The notes under the pieces are model-generated. The model was given only the letters and a program-made list of their open reading frames with translations. It did not search any database and had not been told where the DNA came from. DNA of 40,526 nt from Staphylothermus sp. GTDB taxonomy: Archaea > Thermoproteota > Thermoprotei_A > Sulfolobales > Desulfurococcaceae. This document shows positions 34,610-40,526 of the stretch, one piece after another. The stretch is from positions 1 through 40,526 of the forward strand of contig JAGGVR010000105.1 of NCBI GenBank assembly GCA_021157925.1. Direction: 5' to 3'. Position 1 is the stretch's first letter; each line of letters begins with the position of its first letter. A program made the position numbers and the translations under genes.

Positions 34610-37600
34610 CTAAGCTTTCTTCTTGAGCTCGGATATCAGTAAGTATGCATAGTAGGTTAATATAGACTGGTTCCGGAGATATTCGAGGATTATTTCTTTC
34701 TCCTTTTTACTAATTCTTTTTGATTGATTGATCTTGGATAGAGCCTCTCGGATTCTTGCAGGCTCTATTCTCCTCATATCTGGAAACGCTGTATATACTA
34801 GTTCCTCATAACTAATATTCTGTGAAAGCGTTTTTGGTTTAAATGTATCTATTTCTAAGAGGTTTTCTGGGGTTTTCTCAATAATCATAGACAGGTACCT
34901 AAGATTAGCTGATTTTAATTGTTTTAAGAAAGTATCTTTATTGGGGACAATGACTTTATATTCTTCATACATTATTTTTTCAAGTATTCTTTCCTCAATG
35001 CCCAAGATCTCTCGAGGCGGCTTAATGTATGGTATTGGTGGATAAAGAGCAACATCTCCAACGTGTTCTCCTCCATCATATACGTTTATTCCTACAAGCA
35101 GCTGAGGCATTTCTGTTTCCTCGCCAATGATCTCTGTCATGATCGATATGGATAATAGTTTGAGCCCTGGACTCGGTTTAGGTATTGTTAACTCGACGTC
35201 TTTCAATAATACTTTGATCCTTTCCCTTGCGAGTATATAGTTTACGAGTCTTAGCATTTCTTGACGAACAGTCTCCCAGTCGAAATCATAGCTTATAAGG
35301 ATAGAGTATGAGATATCATCTATTTCACTAAGCAGGATCAAGTCTAGATCATCGAAACTATATTCTTCTACCTTTTTCCTAACGTCTAGCCAATCAATCT
35401 CATCTATAATACCTGCTGATTCTGGTTCGTGAAGACTGAAGTACTTGTACTCCCCTATTTTTATCACGTCATACATTATTGTTTCAAAAGCTATTCCATA
35501 CTTTCTTCTCAACAAGATCATGAGCATTGCTAGTCCTAGTCTCATTAATTCACTATTCTCATCTGGGTTAACACTATATGTGTAGCCATAAGTGTAGTCT
35601 CTATATTCGCCAGCAGTCGGTTTCGGAACATATATTTGTCTCCGATCATAGTATACTATTGCCTTATCACCTCTAACCATAACTCGGGGCTTTTCAGATC
35701 TAAGTCTCCAAATACAGCGGTCAGGTATCTTCCTATACTTACCAAATCCGTTCCAAGGAGTATAAACTACGCATAGTTCCTCGGAGGAGAGTCTACCAGC
35801 TAATATATCTCTTAGAATACTGGGTTTCTCGCCCCAATTCATCTTAATATACCTATATTCCTCTAAAGCAACAGCGAATGCATCATCTTCATAAAAGCTT
35901 ATTTCGCGAATAGGTTTCTCAATAACAGCTCTAACATGTCTAGTAGATCTCCCAGTCTCTATGTGAGTAACAATTGCTTCCTCTGAGTAATCTATGTTTC
36001 CTGGCTGAAACTTTTCTACGAGGTCGCAGTGACCTATTGGTTCGAGGGGGATTTTCTCATTATTTTTAATCAAGTATCTCTTAATGCCGTAGGGTGGTGC
36101 GAACTCGTAGAAGTTCATGCGCTCAAATATCCATTTTAATAGATTAGTGTTTATTCCATCTTCTCTTAACACACCTGTTCTACGTAAAGCTTCCTTTTCT
36201 AAACTACTTAGTTCCTCTCTATACCATGGTGAGAGAAGCTTAGCTATCCCTGTAAATAAGTGTATATAGAGATTATCTGGGTTGATAAGTGTCTTTTCAA
36301 TACCTAGATCAAGCCATTTCTCGAAAACCTCGAATCCCTTAGAAAATAGTTCACGATCCCATCTGGAATGGGGTATTATTATTGTTTCTGAGAAACCTAG
36401 TTCTTTCCTTCTACCTTTTCTTCCCTCTCTCTGGTAATATTCTCTCACATCATCTGGTAGTCCTAGATGAACTATTCTCTTAACAAGCCCAATATCTATG
36501 CCTTGTGAAAGTGTTCGTGGAGATACTATTACCTTGATTTCTCCCCGTCTAGTCTTCTCCTCTATTTCTTCTCTTTTCTTCTTAGGGACAAGGTGGTGAT
36601 GAGTAGCTATAGGAGTTTCTTCCCCATACCTATACTTAATAGTTCTTACGAGTTCTTCGGCTTGGGAAATACTATAGGTGAATACTATGGTTACATATCT
36701 GTCATTTAAATACTCCTTTATGATCTCAGCAGCATCAATAGTGGGCAACGGTAAGTCTATGTCATAGCTGTGAGCAATAGATATTATTCTGTGGAGGTTC
36801 TTGGAGAAATAATCGTAGGAATTAATTGCTCTAAGTAATTCTTTTCGAACGGGTTCCTCCTGAATATTCTCTACAACTCCTCGTTTTTTACGAAGTATTT
36901 CCCATATAATCTTGAGGTTCTTGCCTAATATAATATATAGATGATTCTCAATACTGAAAGGCTTACCCTCAACAACAACGTATTCTCTACCAGTTATTTT
37001 CTTTAAATAATCTCCGAGATCCTCGGGATTTGATAGAGTAGCCGTCAATACAGCTATTTGGGGTTTTTTATCACTTATCTTTGATAAAACATTAAGCATT
37101 GCCAGCAGTAATGCAATACTTCTAGGCCCATAGAAATCGATCTCATCGACAACAATTAAATCAATATCCTTATAGAAACTATATAAGAGGGCTTGAGTGG
37201 GATGAATCAGAAGCTTCTTGAGATCGTGGAGGATAAAGGCTGGATTACTAACAATTACATTAGACTTAGCAACGAGATCTCGTAAACCACTCCTCCCAAC
37301 CTCACGGACAAGTTCTTGTCGTTTAACACTATCAAGTTGTAATGGTTTATCGTTAATAAGTCCAAGATACTTATTTATCCTCTTAATCTGATCATTTGCG
37401 AGGGCCAAGGTAGGGTAGAGGACAAGAGCCCTAAAACTCCCCTGTTCCCTAATCCTTTCCATAACATAAAGAACCCAAACCTCAGTCTTACCACTCCCAG
37501 TACCAGACCTAATAATTAAGTTAAAATCGTTTCTCAGAGCCATTAACCCATCATACTGATGCTTGTACAAACGCTTAGAACCCAACTCGATAGAGCCAAG

Positions 37601-37717
37601 CTCCTCAATAATATCCCTAAACCTATACTCTACATACTCGGGCTCTTTACCGGGCTTGACACGGTATAAATACTCATATCCCAGCCTCGATAAAATTTCT
37701 TTGCTAAACACACTCAA
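34610..37717 (-). CDS. Large SF2 DEAD/DEAH helicase (Hrq1/Lhr-like core)
   Basis: 1035 residues. The N-terminal 470 carry the helicase core: SGTGSGKTE (Walker A, about 71-79), ALVLYPTLAL (Ia), VVDEIDFYG (II, DEID in place of DEAD/H), LTATLSNPEDL (III), VFTYSISQAEELV (IV), VSPRTLSQGIDIG (V) and YYQREGRKGRR (VI). The rest, about 560 residues, has a SLHEPESAGIID stretch loosely like the DUF1998 region of Hrq1/MrfA, and a VGINVYDGGEHVGDVALYP stretch that could be another fold. The four-Cys cluster typical of MrfA is not seen. TTG start with GGTG 6 nt upstream. Probably DNA repair or unwinding. Confidence 0.88.
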   Translation of the reverse strand: MSVFSKEILSRLGYEYLYRVKPGKEPEYVEYRFRDIIEELGSIELGSKRLYKHQYDGLMALRNDFNLIIRSGTGSGKTEVWVLYVMERIREQGSFRALVLYPTLALANDQIKRINKYLGLINDKPLQLDSVKRQELVREVGRSGLRDLVAKSNVIVSNPAFILHDLKKLLIHPTQALLYSFYKDIDLIVVDEIDFYGPRSIALLLAMLNVLSKISDKKPQIAVLTATLSNPEDLGDYLKKITGREYVVVEGKPFSIENHLYIILGKNLKIIWEILRKKRGVVENIQEEPVRKELLRAINSYDYFSKNLHRIISIAHSYDIDLPLPTIDAAEIIKEYLNDRYVTIVFTYSISQAEELVRTIKYRYGEETPIATHHHLVPKKKREEIEEKTRRGEIKVIVSPRTLSQGIDIGLVKRIVHLGLPDDVREYYQREGRKGRRKELGFSETIIIPHSRWDRELFSKGFEVFEKWLDLGIEKTLINPDNLYIHLFTGIAKLLSPWYREELSSLEKEALRRTGVLREDGINTNLLKWIFERMNFYEFAPPYGIKRYLIKNNEKIPLEPIGHCDLVEKFQPGNIDYSEEAIVTHIETGRSTRHVRAVIEKPIREISFYEDDAFAVALEEYRYIKMNWGEKPSILRDILAGRLSSEELCVVYTPWNGFGKYRKIPDRCIWRLRSEKPRVMVRGDKAIVYYDRRQIYVPKPTAGEYRDYTYGYTYSVNPDENSELMRLGLAMLMILLRRKYGIAFETIMYDVIKIGEYKYFSLHEPESAGIIDEIDWLDVRKKVEEYSFDDLDLILLSEIDDISYSILISYDFDWETVRQEMLRLVNYILARERIKVLLKDVELTIPKPSPGLKLLSISIMTEIIGEETEMPQLLVGINVYDGGEHVGDVALYPPIPYIKPPREILGIEERILEKIMYEEYKVIVPNKDTFLKQLKSANLRYLSMIIEKTPENLLEIDTFKPKTLSQNISYEELVYTAFPDMRRIEPARIREALSKINQSKRISKKEKEIILEYLRNQSILTYYAYLLISELKKKA

Positions 37718-37885
37718 ATATCACACCAAGAACAATATCTATACAACAAGAAATAATGTCATACTCAAACCTATAATTTTTCACAAGAGAAACCGAGATA
37801 TAAAACTCTTGGTATCATGGCTATGATAAGTATTTTTCTCAGAAATAAAAAGGAATATATAGTATGTACTTAGAGGGCATAAAAA

Positions 37886-39019
37886 TTGAACTATAAACTA
37901 ATTGAGCTTAATAGTATCGATCCTATTGACTACATGAAATATCTAGAAGAATACGTATTTAAAACATATGATCCTAATGTAGAAGAATTCCTTGCAGACA
38001 AAATACAAGGAGCACTTCAGAGTACTCGTAGAGTCAGGCATGTGCTTCGTAGTAGAGATGTTTTCAGTATTAAGGGATACGTGCTTGGTCCAAGTATACA
38101 TGTACAGACACCAAGCAGTTTGAGGATATCATTAAGGATCGCTACAAATCCCTCAATAATGATAACCGGTGATAAAGTTTACTTATACATTCATGCCTCA
38201 TCTATTGGTTCTCATCCTGTTCCTAATCCTTGGAGTAGAACTTTCATAGTATTAGCTAAGTTGCCACTAAGAGACTTTCTCAGAGGAGGAGAATTTGTTG
38301 TAAGTGCTGAATCCATTCTGTATCCATATATCACATTAGAAAGAGTAGAGGATCCAAGAATTTACTCAGATAATAATGAATTATATCATGTAAGAGCAAT
38401 TATGGGTAAAGAAAGAGATGACTTATTTGTTTTGACTTTTGCCTCTAGAATCGGGGAGAAGGGTTTTCCGAAATATATTGAGCCAGTAAGATTTATGTGG
38501 GTCGATGGAACGGAACACATTATTAGGGAATACCGTGATACATTTCCTATAAATAATAATTATATGGTTGTTAGACCAGTTATTAAGCGAAGAGGCCTTG
38601 CCGGGATAATAATTGCTCCTAGAATGAGCTCTGTAGTCAATATTAAGGATCTCCATGTTTATTCAGAGCTTCTCCCCACGAATAACGAGTTTAAGACTGA
38701 CTTGAACTGTGCCTTGAGGATCTCTAGTAATGAATACTTATTATTCTTCCACAGCGTTGACAAATACTATACTCTTTACCATACATATGTGGCTGTTCTT
38801 AGTAATGATGGAAAATTACTAGGGCTTTTGAGGAACCCAGCGATCTCTCCCAGGATCCACGATTATCATGGAGCTAGACCTGGAACCGTCTTTCTTTGTG
38901 GCGCGGTAAAGCATGAAGATACTATATATGTGAGTGCTGGGAAGGACGATGAGATCATATTGATCCTGGAAACAAGTATTGACAAGTTGTTGGAAGAAGT
39001 TATCTGGTTAAAAGGGTAA
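37886..39019 (+). CDS. GH130-like glycoside enzyme, divergent
   Basis: 377 residues of the same fold as the gene at 27963. The signature is LERVEDPRIYSDNNELYHVRA, with the catalytic Asp and Arg kept. It also has an HRV... and LHVYSELL region and a C-terminal HGARPGTVFLCGAVKHEDTIYVSAG match. Sequence is strongly diverged from its paralogue, so its substrate is likely different. TTG start with GAGGG about 9 nt upstream and a TATA-like AATATATAG nearby. It flanks the helicase divergently. Confidence 0.82.
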   Translation: MNYKLIELNSIDPIDYMKYLEEYVFKTYDPNVEEFLADKIQGALQSTRRVRHVLRSRDVFSIKGYVLGPSIHVQTPSSLRISLRIATNPSIMITGDKVYLYIHASSIGSHPVPNPWSRTFIVLAKLPLRDFLRGGEFVVSAESILYPYITLERVEDPRIYSDNNELYHVRAIMGKERDDLFVLTFASRIGEKGFPKYIEPVRFMWVDGTEHIIREYRDTFPINNNYMVVRPVIKRRGLAGIIIAPRMSSVVNIKDLHVYSELLPTNNEFKTDLNCALRISSNEYLLFFHSVDKYYTLYHTYVAVLSNDGKLLGLLRNPAISPRIHDYHGARPGTVFLCGAVKHEDTIYVSAGKDDEIILILETSIDKLLEEVIWLKG

Positions 39020-39058
39020 TGAAAAATCCCTTGGGATAAAACTCGATATTAGACTAGA

Positions 39059-39778
39059 TTAGATTACAGGAGTTTCTGGACTAGGTGGTGGGGGTGGCTG
39101 ATATTGTTGTACTCTTGTTTCTACTATTTTAATTACTGAGCCTATTCCTAGGTATACTAGTATCCATGCTATGAATTCTGCAAATCCTATGAATATTCCT
39201 ATAATGAACAATATTCCTGCGATCAACATTATTGATTCGCCATAGTCTTCGTTTAATTTAAATGTTATGAGAGCCATACCTATTTTACCGATCAATAGCA
39301 AGATCAATGCTAATACTATGAAGAAGACACCAATAATTATCATAAGTGTTAATACACCTATTATTAATAGTCCTAATCCGCCGAGGTAACCGATTTTAAG
39401 GAGAGAATATGCAGTGCTATATCTAGAGTCAGCGGTTGCAAGTCTCTCTGCTCCCGGAATTATTTTTCCATAGAGGCCATAGAGTGAGAGACCAGCACCT
39501 ATTAGTATAGTTACAATAACGATTATGAGCCCATAGATTCCAAATAGATTCATTAAGAATATAGGAACTGTTACCTTATACTGTATTGGACCAATTAAGT
39601 GAGGGACTGGAGGTGGTGGTGATACTGTGTGTTGTATTGAGAATACACTAAATGGCAGAATAGAGATTAGCGCTATGGAAGCTATGCTTATTATGAGACT
39701 ACCAATTATTACGAATAATGATCCTTCCTTGATCATTCTCAGTCCTTCAACTATTAACTCGTATTTTCTAGTCTCCAA
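39059..39778 (-). CDS. DUF973-like multi-spanning membrane protein
   Basis: 239 residues with five or six membrane helices, starting ELIVEGLRMIKEGSLFVIIGSL, which recalls the DUF973 family of crenarchaea, and ending in a proline-rich tail (QPPPPPSPETPVI). An internal PPPPVPHL loop lies outside the membrane. The TTG start has GGTG about 7 nt upstream. Function unknown; the tail may bind partners or the envelope. Confidence 0.75.
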   Translation of the reverse strand: METRKYELIVEGLRMIKEGSLFVIIGSLIISIASIALISILPFSVFSIQHTVSPPPPVPHLIGPIQYKVTVPIFLMNLFGIYGLIIVIVTILIGAGLSLYGLYGKIIPGAERLATADSRYSTAYSLLKIGYLGGLGLLIIGVLTLMIIIGVFFIVLALILLLIGKIGMALITFKLNEDYGESIMLIAGILFIIGIFIGFAEFIAWILVYLGIGSVIKIVETRVQQYQPPPPPSPETPVI

Positions 39779-39848
39779 TTTGTTGCACCTTGATCTTTTT
39801 AGATGAAATAATTTACTAGATTACTATTGTTATTCGACAATATATATA

Positions 39849-40277
39849 CTAAACCCTTATAAACCACTTCATGGATAATAAGATCGATGCAGCAATAGCT
39901 AATAATATACCGATACCCTGATAAATACTAATCTTTTCTCTAAGCACTATGAATGCTATGATAGCTGTTATTGCTGGATAGAGCGCTGTTAATGGTATGA
40001 CTATGCTAGCTTTACCTTGTTCTAGTGCTTTTACGAAGAACAAATATCCTGCACCACCAAATATTCCTGCAATAATAGCTGCTATTGTAGCAGTATTCAT
40101 TGTCGGTAGTTTCATTCTATGATACAGTATGATTATCAGCATTAAGGTAAAGCTTGCTAAGCTACTCAAGAAGTATGTTTGTATCCATGAAAGGTTCTGG
40201 TAAGCTATTTTCAGAGCGAATCCCCACAAGCCCCAAAGTAAGAGACAAAGCAGACTATAGAGTAGCCATGTCTGCAC
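39849..40277 (-). CDS. EamA-type drug/metabolite transporter, single half-unit
   Basis: 142 residues forming one EamA domain of four to five helices: LWGLWGFALKIAY, GGAGYLFFVKALEQGKASIVIPLTALYPAITAIIAFIVLREKIS is the typical ending. Most family members have two such halves; single ones form dimers in small-multidrug style. GTG start with GAGGGGAT 4 nt upstream. Substrate unknown. Confidence 0.9.
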   Translation of the reverse strand: MQTWLLYSLLCLLLWGLWGFALKIAYQNLSWIQTYFLSSLASFTLMLIIILYHRMKLPTMNTATIAAIIAGIFGGAGYLFFVKALEQGKASIVIPLTALYPAITAIIAFIVLREKISIYQGIGILLAIAASILLSMKWFIRV

Positions 40278-40350
40278 ATAGATCCCCTCACAATCGTATT
40301 TTTATTGTGTTAGGTTTTCCTGACAAATACGATTTATCCCTATGTAATAA

Positions 40351-40526
<176 letters not shown>

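Overview
The window looks like chromosomal DNA of a hyperthermophilic crenarchaeon, most likely of the Desulfurococcales (Staphylothermus-like). This is inferred from low GC, tight ATGA operon overlaps, GGTGA-type ribosome binding sites, frequent TTG and GTG starts, a leaderless gene with its TATA box at the start codon, and an archaeal gene set: degenerate PolB with a RecA paralogue, DUF89, VapBC pairs, an Arch_ATPase remnant and a DUF973-like protein. The species cannot be fixed from the sequence alone. No rRNA, tRNA, CRISPR array or intact insertion sequence was seen.

Positions 1-8976 (minus strand) hold a carbon monoxide oxidation and hydrogen evolution locus. In transcription order it has a V4R-domain sensor, a protein joining a radical-SAM-like CX3CX2C domain to a ModE/LysR-type DNA-binding domain, then cooF, cooS, cooC, cooT and genes for a membrane-bound group 4 hydrogenase (HyfB/HycC-like, HycD-like, and a fused NuoC-NuoD large subunit that runs off the left edge). 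CO electrons would pass from CooS through CooF to the hydrogenase and drive ion translocation. The two upstream genes resemble the archaeal CorQ/CorR CO-responsive pair of Thermococcus, with an unexpected Fe-S-type domain on the DNA-binding partner. Two dyads, one over the cooF TATA box and one between cooS and cooC, are candidate operators.

Positions 9137-19400 carry a secreted PNGase A-like glycoamidase, a HAD hydrolase, a broken secreted or pilin-like gene, a DUF89 phosphatase, and a three-gene cassette (RecA-like protein without a Walker A, small helical protein, degenerate B-family polymerase) bracketed by two VapBC pairs. The cassette resembles a translesion or mutasome module. A DUF401 permease follows.

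Positions 19470-25600 hold orphan proteins, rpiA, a multiply frameshifted Arch_ATPase/DUF234 pseudogene, an orphan protein and an ABC-2 exporter. Positions 25659-40526 hold a surface FG-GAP propeller protein, two separate GH130-like glycoside enzymes, a SagB-type nitroreductase, a YhfC-like membrane protease, a class II glutamine amidotransferase, a degenerate GIY-YIG protein, an aminotransferase, a large SF2 helicase, membrane proteins including an EamA transporter half, and the start of a flavin reductase.

The most promising novel element is the V4R plus radical-SAM-HTH regulator pair beside the CODH-hydrogenase operon. The RecA-like/small protein/PolB cassette is second.
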